Notes under the pieces: generated by a model
What the model was told of the DNA's origin: nothing
Database searches by the model: none
What the model saw: the letters and a program-made list of their open reading frames with translations, nothing else
Position numbers and translations under genes: made by a program
Assembly (NCBI RefSeq): GCF_004804315.1
Contig: NZ_SRXX01000007.1
Span: forward strand, 1 to 64,000
Length of the DNA stretch: 64,000 bases
Source of the DNA: Flagellimonas onchidii
GTDB lineage: Bacteria > Bacteroidota > Bacteroidia > Flavobacteriales > Flavobacteriaceae
Reading direction: 5' to 3'
In this document: positions 1-8,849 of the stretch, one piece after another
How positions within the stretch are numbered: position 1 is the first letter of the stretch
How the letters are laid out: every line of letters begins with the position of its first letter

Positions 1-92
1 CTTTGCAGACTTTTGAGGATTCCATACTTTTAGCAAAAGAAAAGCTCATCGAATACAATGAGCTTAAAGGTTCTTTTCAAGTGTCAGATTAA
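1..92 (+). CDS. 3' end of an unidentified gene (partial)
   Basis: One plus-strand frame is open from the window edge to a TAA at 90-92 and gives about 29 residues ending in KGSFQVSD. The acidic/lysine-rich, helix-like composition resembles a normal protein C-terminus, and the other two plus frames close within about 35 bases. The piece is too short to assign to a family. It converges on the lipoprotein gene that ends at 118, leaving only 25 bases between them. Confidence 0.5.
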   Translation, partial: LQTFEDSILLAKEKLIEYNELKGSFQVSD

Positions 93-117
93 CCACAACT
101 GTCAGGTTAAGTAGTGG

Positions 118-2463
118 CTAGTACAGTTCAACCTCTTTTTGGTTTCTAAAGATTTTAAGGTTTAGACCTCCCTTCCAGTTATGTTCTTGGTATACTTTCA
201 TAAGATCCTTTATGTTGTTGATTTGAACACCTTCTCCTCCAATAATGACATCGCCAACTTCCAATTCAGAGGTGGACAGGACACTTTCTGGATCTATTTT
301 AGTGATAAGCACGCCAGCGGTCTCGCTAAGTCCGGATGCTGATCTTTCTGCAAGGGTCTCTATGTTTTTCAGATGGCCTCCAAGCCAATTCAGCGTAATG
401 CTTTTAGACTTTTTTGAGCCGGATATAGACCAAAGCACCGGCAGATCTGGTGTTTTGGCGAGTTTTCGTAAAGCAGGAATCTTCACCCCAAAACTATCCA
501 TAGAAAAATTGGTAAACCCAAGCTTTAAAGCAGGAGAATCTTCTGAAACAGTATAATTGCCATTTTCGGGATCCACAAAAAGAGGATCTCCGTAGAGACT
601 GTGCTCATCAACACCATCTTTTTGTGCGTCGGCAAGTGCCTCTTGATCCGGGAATAGATTGTAGTCTATCTCTTTCCCCCAATCTTGTAACCGGATGTCT
701 TTATGGTCTGTCAGCACAATATTTCTTCGGAATATATCTCCGCTGTTCTTAAACCATACATGGGGGTGAAAGCCATTGTTCACCATAATGTTGTTTTCAA
801 CGGTCCTATGAAATCCTTCACGAAGCTTTAATCCTCCGTTCAAACAAAGATTGTTATAGATTTTATAGTTAGAAGAACCATCATCAAGATCAATGTCCCA
901 ACCGTGGTCACACCTAAATCTGTTGTTCTTTATTACGGTAGTATTTATAGCATCCCATAGGGGCATATTTGGGTTTTCGGCAGCCATTTGATCCATGACA
1001 CCTCGGTTGGGGTGCCAGAAACGATCTCTTCCCCAAGAATTGAAAGATCCGTGGTCCCCGGATTCCAAAACGGTGTTAAAGACATCATTATAGGCAATCA
1101 TATGCCCTCCCCAGGTTCCTTCACTGATATTGATTCCGGCTCGGGGCACATCGTAAATACTGTTATTGCTCACGGTAATATCCATAGCCATCGAAATTTG
1201 GACTCCTGCGGTTTGCTTTTCCAACCTTCCCGTGCGATAAATCAAATTGTTATCGACCAAACCACCTTTGGGATAAAGGTCATTCGCAGGTCCTTTAATG
1301 GTATCCATTTCTTCAAGAGTCACAAACTCTCCATATTGAAATGCCGGCGAACGTACTGCTGATGAATTACCGACAAAACTAACGGCCGATGCCGCGGTAT
1401 TATGGATATGATTTCCAACAATTTTAGTGTCTCTATTGTAATCACTCACAAAAATTACATTTCCACCTAAATTGGTGAACTCGCAGTCTTTTATGGTAAT
1501 ATGTTCTGTACCTTCAATAAATAACGCACCCCCTCGATAAATGGTCCAATCACTCCTCAGCAAGGGCTCGTATGATTCCATTATGGTTCTTTGAGCATGT
1601 TCAAACGTTATTCCCTCAATTAAAATATCTCTTACAGGATTGTCCATACTTCCTTTTATATCAATCAAATGTTTTAAGTGAACACCTTCAAAAAGCGCAT
1701 TTTGTATATCGAGATTCTTTTCTGGCCAGTAATAGAGTGTATGGGTGTCATCGTCGAGATACCATTCACCGGGTGAATCAAGTTCTTCGAACACATTTTC
1801 CACCATCCGATATCTTTGATGTATTCCGGCACTTGGACGGTTATTTTGATGCCCTCCTTTTAAAATGGCTTCACCATTTTCATCAATTCCGGAGATTTCG
1901 TAATGAAAATCACCCCACTCTCCGGCATGCATGGCATGTACTATGGCGCCAATGGGTTTGGACCAGTTTTTTATACGTTCGGGAGCAAAGGCATCCTCAG
2001 CATGACCTTGCCAATGACCCCCGTTTTCGTCATAATTGGGGTATCTGGCCAAAACTTGTCTTTTACCATTCACAAATAATTGGTCAAATACTACATCTGA
2101 TGGAACTTTTGTCATCCACAAAGTATCAGAATGTTTTTCCCAGTTCAATGCCAACTCATGTGAACCCTTTACCACTGCCGAACCGTCTTCCGTTCCTACA
2201 ATACTCAGCCCATTGAGCTCAGGAGTAATTGATAAAGAGGATTCCAAATAATGATTTCCTTTCATTAGGTGAATGGTTACTTCAGAGTTTTCATTCTCTG
2301 CATAAAGCTGTTCTGCCTTTTTTAGAGCATCCTGAATTTTATCAAAGGTCATTTCAGTAGATTCCGATGGGCTATCACCAACATATAGATGAAATTCTTT
2401 TGTTTGGCAACTTATTAAAAGGAAGGCCCATAAAACGGTGAGGGTTAAAAAAATTGGTTTCAT
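118..2463 (-). CDS. Beta-helix lipoprotein with C-terminal PDZ domain (possible glycan-active enzyme)
   Basis: Predicted surface or periplasmic lipoprotein of 781 residues. The ATG at 2463 is chosen because it begins a short lysine start, a hydrophobic stretch and a LISC lipobox (Cys19); the frame is open about 39 codons further upstream but that part does not look like protein. Residues about 60-650 are right-handed parallel beta-helix, with many short N/G-rich turns such as VDNNLIYRTG and VSNNSIYDVP. A GDHGSFNSWGRDRFW segment lies near residues 465-480; I associate such segments with beta-helix glycoside hydrolases of the GH141 type, but this is only a tentative link. Residues about 680-781 form a PDZ-like domain with a GDVIIGGEG loop. 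Substrate unknown. The neighbouring SDR starts 207 bases away on the other strand. Confidence 0.75.
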   Translation of the reverse strand: MKPIFLTLTVLWAFLLISCQTKEFHLYVGDSPSESTEMTFDKIQDALKKAEQLYAENENSEVTIHLMKGNHYLESSLSITPELNGLSIVGTEDGSAVVKGSHELALNWEKHSDTLWMTKVPSDVVFDQLFVNGKRQVLARYPNYDENGGHWQGHAEDAFAPERIKNWSKPIGAIVHAMHAGEWGDFHYEISGIDENGEAILKGGHQNNRPSAGIHQRYRMVENVFEELDSPGEWYLDDDTHTLYYWPEKNLDIQNALFEGVHLKHLIDIKGSMDNPVRDILIEGITFEHAQRTIMESYEPLLRSDWTIYRGGALFIEGTEHITIKDCEFTNLGGNVIFVSDYNRDTKIVGNHIHNTAASAVSFVGNSSAVRSPAFQYGEFVTLEEMDTIKGPANDLYPKGGLVDNNLIYRTGRLEKQTAGVQISMAMDITVSNNSIYDVPRAGINISEGTWGGHMIAYNDVFNTVLESGDHGSFNSWGRDRFWHPNRGVMDQMAAENPNMPLWDAINTTVIKNNRFRCDHGWDIDLDDGSSNYKIYNNLCLNGGLKLREGFHRTVENNIMVNNGFHPHVWFKNSGDIFRRNIVLTDHKDIRLQDWGKEIDYNLFPDQEALADAQKDGVDEHSLYGDPLFVDPENGNYTVSEDSPALKLGFTNFSMDSFGVKIPALRKLAKTPDLPVLWSISGSKKSKSITLNWLGGHLKNIETLAERSASGLSETAGVLITKIDPESVLSTSELEVGDVIIGGEGVQINNIKDLMKVYQEHNWKGGLNLKIFRNQKEVELY

Positions 2464-2670
2464 TTGACTTGGTATTGAAGGCTTATACGTTGATTCATAA
2501 TCATTTATATGCGATAGCGGCAAAATATGATACCAAATTAGGGGGACGGTCGACATTTGGCAAGAAGTTATTTTGCCCATGCCAGTATTATTCTTGCTAA
2601 GCTTTGATTTAGAGGTGAGGAATTATCTAACCCACATATTTCTTTTTACATTTATAAAAATGGATTGGAT

Positions 2671-3381
2671 ATGAAATTGGAAAACAAAGTGGCCTACATC
2701 ACCGGAGGGAGCAAAGGAATTGGCTTTGGAGTTGCAAAATGTTTGTTGCAACAGGGAATGAAGGTGGCTATTAGCGGTAGAAGCCAAGAAAGTATTAAAA
2801 AAGCGATTCAGGAATTAGGTTCGAATGAAAACACTATTGGACTTTGTTCCGATGTGACTGTTCTTGAAGATGAGAGAAATGCTGTGGAACAAATCATGGA
2901 TAAATGGGGTAGGTTGGATTTGGTTCTGGCAAACGCAGGTGTGGGACATTTTGCTCCAATTGATGAAATGGGGGAGCATGAATGGCACCAGATGGTCAAT
3001 ACCAATCTAAATGGTGTTTTTCATACGTTGAAGGCTTCTGTTGATGCATTAAAGGCTTCGGAAGGATACTATATGACCTTGGCCAGCTTGGCAGGAACCA
3101 ATTTTTTTGCCCAAGGAGCGGGTTATAACGCTACTAAGTTTGGAGTGGTAGGTTTTACCCAAGCGGCAATGTTGGATTTACGCAAATACAACATTAAGGT
3201 CACAATCATTATGCCGGGTTCTGTAGCTACACATTTTAATGGTAACGAGCCTTCAGAAAAAGATGCGTGGAAAATTCAATCTGAGGACATTGGGAAACTT
3301 GTGGTTGATTTATTGCAAATGCACCCGCGTACCTTACCGAGTAAGATTGAGGTCCGTCCGTCTCGTCCTGATTTAAAGTAA
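2671..3381 (+). CDS. SDR family oxidoreductase
   Basis: Cytosolic short-chain dehydrogenase/reductase of 236 residues with a Rossmann fold. Visible motifs are the cofactor loop TGGSKGIG near residues 10-17, the NAG motif, and the catalytic Ser (LASLAG) followed by YNATK with Tyr and Lys. The Arg in SGRS after strand 2 suggests NADP(H). The ATG at 2671 is preferred over an in-frame TTG two codons earlier. The stop codon ends at 3381, directly next to the stop of the convergent AddB-like gene at 3382. The substrate cannot be read from the sequence; a 3-ketoacyl or sugar-type reductase are the common alternatives in this superfamily. Confidence 0.85.
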   Translation: MKLENKVAYITGGSKGIGFGVAKCLLQQGMKVAISGRSQESIKKAIQELGSNENTIGLCSDVTVLEDERNAVEQIMDKWGRLDLVLANAGVGHFAPIDEMGEHEWHQMVNTNLNGVFHTLKASVDALKASEGYYMTLASLAGTNFFAQGAGYNATKFGVVGFTQAAMLDLRKYNIKVTIIMPGSVATHFNGNEPSEKDAWKIQSEDIGKLVVDLLQMHPRTLPSKIEVRPSRPDLK

Positions 3382-6108
3382 TCATACTTGCTTCTCCAAA
3401 AAGGGAATTTGTGGATTGTAAATTTCCAGTATCAATTTTTCTAGATACGTTTTGAAGGTGTTTAATGTTTCTTGGTTAATTAAAGGGTTTCCGGAATTAA
3501 AGGATAAAAAGCCTTGTCTAAGGTTTTTAAAGGAATAAATGCCTGCCTGTATAGTGTGGGAATCATTACATTGATTATACAAATAGGCGTAGCACAATAA
3601 TTGAAATGCCTTACTCTTTTCATAATCGGAAATCAAATCGTCCCAGTCAATTACTTTTACGTTTTTGGGTTCGACTTTTCCGGTTTTGTAGTCAACTACC
3701 CTTACAACTCCATCAAATTCATCAATTCTATCTAGCGTTCCCTTTAAAACAATAGGGAAATCCAAATCTGGAATATTGAATTCGGTTTCCAATTTTTGTT
3801 CCAATCCTAGAATCCTTATTTGATGTTTTTTCAGCAATTTTTTTTCTAACTCGATAAAATTCTTCAAGTATTTGACAATGACATTATAAACGAGCAAAAA
3901 CCTCCCTTTTTTTATGCTTACTCCGGGTAGAAGTCTCTCAAAATGTTGCTCAACAACGCTTGGAAGAATGGAAATGGCCTCCGAAAGACTGGTTTCGGTC
4001 AAAAACATACCAAGCATTGGAGTGTATAATTGCTCTAGGCTATCGTGAACAATGGTTCCAAAGGTGTTGGCGGCTATGGATTCTTCGACTTCGTCATGTT
4101 CGTTTATTTTAAGGATGCTTTTTTTATAAAAATCTATCGGATTTCGTACATAGTTGGTCAAAGAGGTAGGGGAATACCCTTTTTTAGCCAAGCTGTCTAA
4201 CTCTCTTAGTAGTAATGGGGTTTTGGATATTTGGACGGGCTCAGTGGGTGAAATCCTAACTTTTGGGGATGCAATTTCATGTGAAATAAATGGCGATATG
4301 TTTTCATCTGTCAATAATTGGGAAATGAGCCTACTTTTTTCACCGCCTTCAAGTACATCAGGTTCGGTATTATAGATAATGTGGACGTTTTTCGCTCTTT
4401 GTATAAGACGATAAAAGTGATAGGTATAGATGGCATCTTTTTCTTTATAAGTGGGCAATCCGTACTCCCGTTTTACATCGAAAGGAATAAACGAACTGTT
4501 CGATTTTCCAGCGGGCAGAATACCCTCATTTATAGAGGTAAGGATAACAGTTTCAAAGTCGAGGTTTCTACTTTCGAGCATTCCCATAATTTGCAGACCT
4601 GTCAAAGGTTCTCCTATAAAATCCAATGTTTCCGTTGAAGCGAGTTGTGTGAAGAAGCTTTTGAGTGATTTTAAATTAGTGATAAAATCTTCATAGGCGA
4701 CATGCGTATTCAGTTGATTGAATAACGTGTAAAAGCGATAAAGATATTCAAGCTCCAGGTTATTCCCTGTTTTTTGGAAATGCTCTTTTAAATTTTGGAT
4801 AAGCTCTAGACAGTGGCTTATCCATTGAGAGGGTATAAGGGCATTTTCTGGAAATATTAGTTGTAAATGATGTTCTGGAAGTGATTGTTTAAACAGTAGG
4901 GATTGATTGAGATAAATCCAATTGTTTTTCTTGATTTCTCTTGAAAGAGTTGCCAAAAAGGAGAAATTGGGCACACTTGAAATATGTTGGGAATATGGGT
5001 TTGCCAAAAAGGTTAAAACATCATTATAAAACCAGCCTTTATTTGATTTGGCGATATGGAGATCCAAAAATGATAGAAAAAACGAGTATAGAATTGTTTT
5101 GTTGAGTGGAAGTCCCATGGTAATGTTCGCCTCTCCAATATCGGAAGGAACCGCTTTTAGGATAGGGTCTAGTAGGGATTCGTCAGCAAGAACAACGGCT
5201 GTATTGTGGAGTTTTTGGCTTGCCTCAGGAGTAATCTGTTCGAGTAAGCTCCCGACATATTTTGCTTGGGATATGTTTTTTGGAACTCCGGTTACAGTTA
5301 TGTTTTTTGGATTAAGGAAGCTGCTATGGATACCTGGAAATTCATTTCTTTGGTAATAATGCCAATTCTTTTTGTAATCCCTGATAAAAAGCCCAGCATC
5401 ATGCAAAGGGTCATCAAGAAAATAAGAGTCAATGTCCCAATACGCTGAACAGTCCGAGGTTTCTAAAAAATGCTGGATAATTTTAGATTCCGCAGTATTT
5501 AGAGCATTAAACCCTATAAAAACAATATGTTGGACCTTGTTTTTTTCGGAATAACTGGGTAAGTTTTCTACAGCCGTTTTATATATAAGACCCTGATAGC
5601 CTTTTTTTTCTTGAAGTAAGGCATTAGTAAAACGGTTATAAAAAAATTCAAGATTGGTCCATAACTGCAAGTAATTTTGAATTAATGCCGTTTTTTCTTT
5701 TTTGAGGGACCAATGAGTTACGTCTTTGATTACAGACAGATAGTTTAAAATATCGTCGGCTGGGATGAGATAGCGGTCTATTTCGTTAAAATCTTGAAGT
5801 AAGGTTTGCCCCCATTTTAAAAAGGAGTCAAAGTCATCATGATTTTCCAAATCAGCGTGCTGATAAGTCTTAAAAAGAACTAACAGTAATTCTATGGAAG
5901 AAGTCCTAGATAAGCCTGCAATGTCCTCAATGAACTCTTCAATAGATAATATGGGAGGGGCGAATATGTTTCTGGAAAGCTTTTCTGATAGATATTTTTT
6001 TAGAAAAGTTCCAGACCGTTTACTGGGAAGAACAAAGGTACATTCTTCAAAAGCGATTTTCTTTTGTTCTAAATCATCCAGTACATATTCCAGAAAGCTT
6101 TGGTGCAT
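3382..6108 (-). CDS. AddB-like PD-(D/E)XK nuclease family protein
   Basis: 908 residues, matching the Bacteroidota form of AddB, partner of an AddA helicase-nuclease in double-strand-break resection. The C-terminal nuclease core is clear: GTLDRIDEFDG near residue 789 followed by VVRVVDYKTGK near 803-809, giving the Asp and the D-x-K of the RecB-type nuclease motif. The N-terminal half is an inactivated UvrD-like helicase fold; the usual Walker A is replaced by LPSKRSGTFLKK near residue 24. It is shorter than Firmicutes AddB (about 1,160 aa). The AddA-like partner lies 2.7 kb upstream on the same strand, with ompA and kbl between. A bidirectional hairpin terminator separates this gene from ompA. 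Confidence 0.8.
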   Translation of the reverse strand: MHQSFLEYVLDDLEQKKIAFEECTFVLPSKRSGTFLKKYLSEKLSRNIFAPPILSIEEFIEDIAGLSRTSSIELLLVLFKTYQHADLENHDDFDSFLKWGQTLLQDFNEIDRYLIPADDILNYLSVIKDVTHWSLKKEKTALIQNYLQLWTNLEFFYNRFTNALLQEKKGYQGLIYKTAVENLPSYSEKNKVQHIVFIGFNALNTAESKIIQHFLETSDCSAYWDIDSYFLDDPLHDAGLFIRDYKKNWHYYQRNEFPGIHSSFLNPKNITVTGVPKNISQAKYVGSLLEQITPEASQKLHNTAVVLADESLLDPILKAVPSDIGEANITMGLPLNKTILYSFFLSFLDLHIAKSNKGWFYNDVLTFLANPYSQHISSVPNFSFLATLSREIKKNNWIYLNQSLLFKQSLPEHHLQLIFPENALIPSQWISHCLELIQNLKEHFQKTGNNLELEYLYRFYTLFNQLNTHVAYEDFITNLKSLKSFFTQLASTETLDFIGEPLTGLQIMGMLESRNLDFETVILTSINEGILPAGKSNSSFIPFDVKREYGLPTYKEKDAIYTYHFYRLIQRAKNVHIIYNTEPDVLEGGEKSRLISQLLTDENISPFISHEIASPKVRISPTEPVQISKTPLLLRELDSLAKKGYSPTSLTNYVRNPIDFYKKSILKINEHDEVEESIAANTFGTIVHDSLEQLYTPMLGMFLTETSLSEAISILPSVVEQHFERLLPGVSIKKGRFLLVYNVIVKYLKNFIELEKKLLKKHQIRILGLEQKLETEFNIPDLDFPIVLKGTLDRIDEFDGVVRVVDYKTGKVEPKNVKVIDWDDLISDYEKSKAFQLLCYAYLYNQCNDSHTIQAGIYSFKNLRQGFLSFNSGNPLINQETLNTFKTYLEKLILEIYNPQIPFLEKQV

Positions 6109-6120
6109 GCATTAAAAATA

Positions 6121-6150
6121 AAAAAGGCTCTGCATTTGCAGAGCCTTTTT
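6121..6150. terminator. Bidirectional hairpin terminator after ompA
   Basis: Nearly perfect inverted repeat with arms AAAAAGGCTCTGCA and TGCAGAGCCTTTTT separated by two bases. The flanking A and T tracts make it a rho-independent terminator on either strand; its main job would be to end the ompA transcript (stop at 6175). Confidence 0.9.
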
Positions 6151-6174
6151 CTAAAAGAAAACGTTGTTTCCTTA

Positions 6175-7533
6175 TTATTTTACCAAGTTGATTTCAACTC
6201 TTCTGTTTTCTTTTCTACCAGCTCTTGTGTTGTTGGTAGCGATAGGCTTGTCTTCACCATAACCGATTGCAGTCAATCTACTAGCAGAAATTCCTTCTTT
6301 GATTAAGAAATCTCTAACTGAGTTAGCTCTCTTTTCAGAAAGGGATTGATTCAATTTAGCACTACCTACACTATCGGTGTGACCTTCAACAGTAAATTTA
6401 GCTGTTGGGTACTCACCTAGGATTTTGATGATGTCAACAAAAACAGGTACTGATTCAGACTTAAGAGAAGCTTTACCTGTGTCAAACAAGATAGTTTTAG
6501 CATAGTCGTTCAATTTCTTTTGAACCTCTATAGTTACTTCAGGACATCCGTTGTTAGCAACAGTACCAGCTACTTGAGGACACTGATCGTCTTTGTCTAG
6601 AACGCTGTCACCATCGCTATCTGGCCATGGGCATCCGTTGTTTTCAGCAGGACCAGCTTCGTTAGGACACTGATCATCTTTGTCAGCAACACCGTCACCG
6701 TCAGCATCAGGACAACCATTCAAAGCAGCAAGACCAGCTTCGCTAGGACAAGCATCATCTTTATCGGCAATTCCGTCACCGTCAGCATCAGGACAACCGT
6801 TCAATTCTTTAGAACCAGCTTCGTTAGGGCAGCTATCTTTACTATCCTCAATTCCATCACCGTCAGCGTCAGGACAACCATTGAAAGCTTCCAATCCAGC
6901 AACTTCTGGACAAGCATCGTCTTTATCGTAAATACCATCACCGTCAGTATCAGTTCCACCAAATTTGATGCTAATACCCGCTAAGTGCTGGAAGTGTTGA
7001 GCTAAATAATCTTCGAATGCATGCTTGTACTGAGTTTGTAGCGTAAGGCCGATGTTTTCGGAAAACCAAATGTTAAGACCGACACCTCCATTTACTGTAC
7101 CAGCACCGATTTCATCAACCCAAGTATAACCACCACCAATTTCAACAAATGGATCAAGTGTAGTGTTTTTTACAAAGTTGTACTTGATAGTACCATCTAC
7201 AGCGTAGTGCGAAAGATCATCAACTGAAAGATCACCGTTGTTTTCGATTCTGTTCAAAGAACCTCTTGCTCCAATTGAGAAGCCATCGCCAATGTATTTA
7301 GATACACCAACGTAAGAAACAGATGGCAAGATGTTCCAGTGGTCAGAAACATTGAAGTACTCATCAAATAGAGTAGTACTAGAGGCAATATTGTCAGCAT
7401 CGTTTGTTGGGTAAAAATCAATTGCGTTTACCCCGAAACTAATTTGCCATGGATTATTCTCGTCTTGCGCTTGTATATTGTTAGCCCCTAAAAATACTAG
7501 GGCAACAATCAATAATTTGCTAAGATGTTTCAT
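6175..7533 (-). CDS. OmpA family outer-membrane protein with thrombospondin type-3 repeats
   Basis: Outer-membrane protein of 452 residues. A signal peptide (cleavage after NIQAQ) is followed by an OmpA-like beta-barrel of about 190 residues, then five calcium-binding type-3 repeats ([15 protein letters not shown] and variants, about residues 195-325) and a C-terminal OmpA peptidoglycan-binding domain with [11 protein letters not shown] and the RKENRRVEI signature. The barrel anchors in the outer membrane, the Asp-rich repeats form a spacer and the last domain binds peptidoglycan. The ATG at 7533 replaces a TTG two codons upstream. A textbook Bacteroidota promoter lies 35-65 bases upstream, so strong independent expression is expected. 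Confidence 0.93.
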   Translation of the reverse strand: MKHLSKLLIVALVFLGANNIQAQDENNPWQISFGVNAIDFYPTNDADNIASSTTLFDEYFNVSDHWNILPSVSYVGVSKYIGDGFSIGARGSLNRIENNGDLSVDDLSHYAVDGTIKYNFVKNTTLDPFVEIGGGYTWVDEIGAGTVNGGVGLNIWFSENIGLTLQTQYKHAFEDYLAQHFQHLAGISIKFGGTDTDGDGIYDKDDACPEVAGLEAFNGCPDADGDGIEDSKDSCPNEAGSKELNGCPDADGDGIADKDDACPSEAGLAALNGCPDADGDGVADKDDQCPNEAGPAENNGCPWPDSDGDSVLDKDDQCPQVAGTVANNGCPEVTIEVQKKLNDYAKTILFDTGKASLKSESVPVFVDIIKILGEYPTAKFTVEGHTDSVGSAKLNQSLSEKRANSVRDFLIKEGISASRLTAIGYGEDKPIATNNTRAGRKENRRVEINLVK

Positions 7534-7567
7534 GCTCAAAATTTTAAGTTTAAGTGTTTATCAGCAG

Positions 7568-7598
7568 CAAATGTAAGTTGTTAAGACTTATTAACAAA
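7568..7598 (-). promoter_or_regulatory. Bacteroidota-type promoter of ompA
   Basis: On the minus strand TTTG (7595-7598) is followed by exactly 19 bases and TACATTTG (7568-7575), which fits the TTTG-N19-TAnnTTTG consensus of the Bacteroidota primary sigma factor. The start site would fall near 7562, giving a leader of about 28 bases. Confidence 0.75.
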
Positions 7599-7637
7599 AT
7601 CAAATTTTCTTTTTTTTTGGTGCATTACGTAGAAGAT

Positions 7638-8840
7638 TTACTGCATTTCAACGATTTTAAGCGCTTTTCCCACCTTGATAAATGCATTAATGGCTTTATC
7701 CAAATGATGTTTTTCATGAGCTGCGGACAACTGCACCCTTATTCTTGCTTTGCCCTTAGGAACTACGGGATAGAAGAAACCAATAACATATATGCCTTCC
7801 TGCAGTAGCAAATCTGCCATTTGTTGGGAAAGTTTGGCATCATACAACATTACGGGAACAATGGCAGAATCTCCATCAATAATATCAAACCCGGCTTTTT
7901 TCATCCCTGCCTTAAAATATGTTGTGTTCTTTTGAAGTTTGTCGCGCAAAGAGGTATCATTTTCCAACATATCAAAAACCTTGATGGATGCTCCTACGAT
8001 AGCAGGAGCCAAAGAGTTCGAGAACAGATAAGGCCGGGATCTTTGACGTAATATTTCAACAATCTCCTTTTTTCCTGTGGTATATCCGCCCATGGCCCCG
8101 CCAAGAGCTTTTCCGAGAGTGCCCGTAATGATATCAATGCGGTCCATCACACCTTTTTCTTCCAAAGTGCCTCTTCCGGTCTCACCGATAAACCCTGCAG
8201 AATGACACTCATCAATCATTACCAGCGCTTCGTATTTGTCGGCCAAATCACAGATTTTGTCCAAAGGGGCTAGTAGTCCATCCATTGAGAAGACACCGTC
8301 GGTTACAATAATGGTAAATCGAGCGCCATCCTTTTGACTTTGTTTTAATTGGGCCTCAAGGTCGTTCATATCATTGTTTGCATAACGATATCTTTTTGCT
8401 TTGCACAAACGAACACCATCTATTATTGAGGCATGATTTAAAGAGTCGGAGATTATGGCATCTTCAGCGGTCAACAAAGGTTCAAAAACTCCTCCATTGG
8501 CATCGAAAGCCGCGGCATATAGAATGGTATCCTCTGTGCCATAGAAAGTGGCAATTTTTTGCTCAAGCTCTTTGTGAATATCTTGAGTTCCACAGATGAA
8601 TCGAACTGAGGACATTCCAAAACCGTGAGAATCCAATGTTTCTTTGGCTGCTTGGATTACATCTGGATGTGATGAAAGGCCCAAATAATTATTGGCGCAA
8701 AAATTTACGACTTCTTGCCCGGTTGAAGTTTTTATTACGGCATCCTGCGGAGAGGTGATGATGCGTTCTTTTTTAAACAAACCAGCCTCTTGAATGGACT
8801 GTAGTTCGTTGGTTAGGTGTTCCTTGATTTTTCCGTACAT
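7638..8840 (-). CDS. kbl: Glycine C-acetyltransferase (2-amino-3-ketobutyrate CoA ligase)
   Basis: PLP enzyme of the alpha-oxoamine synthase family, 400 residues (E. coli Kbl 398). It condenses glycine and acetyl-CoA to 2-amino-3-ketobutyrate, or runs in reverse for threonine breakdown with threonine dehydrogenase. Visible marks are [14 protein letters not shown] near the N-terminus, [10 protein letters not shown] with the PLP-binding Asp/His, and [10 protein letters not shown] with the Schiff-base lysine near residue 242. The C-terminal [19 protein letters not shown] is typical of Kbl rather than BioF. The start lies only 9 bases after the stop of the AddA-like gene, so the two are probably co-transcribed. 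No threonine dehydrogenase gene is in the window. Confidence 0.93.
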   Translation of the reverse strand: MYGKIKEHLTNELQSIQEAGLFKKERIITSPQDAVIKTSTGQEVVNFCANNYLGLSSHPDVIQAAKETLDSHGFGMSSVRFICGTQDIHKELEQKIATFYGTEDTILYAAAFDANGGVFEPLLTAEDAIISDSLNHASIIDGVRLCKAKRYRYANNDMNDLEAQLKQSQKDGARFTIIVTDGVFSMDGLLAPLDKICDLADKYEALVMIDECHSAGFIGETGRGTLEEKGVMDRIDIITGTLGKALGGAMGGYTTGKKEIVEILRQRSRPYLFSNSLAPAIVGASIKVFDMLENDTSLRDKLQKNTTYFKAGMKKAGFDIIDGDSAIVPVMLYDAKLSQQMADLLLQEGIYVIGFFYPVVPKGKARIRVQLSAAHEKHHLDKAINAFIKVGKALKIVEMQ

Positions 8841-8849
8841 AGTTTTCGT

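Noticed and set aside
1572..2216. 214-codon plus-strand frame opposite the beta-helix gene
   Set aside because: Antisense shadow; its translation is Phe/His/Leu-rich without protein-like pattern, while the minus frame has a lipobox, beta-helix turns and PDZ.
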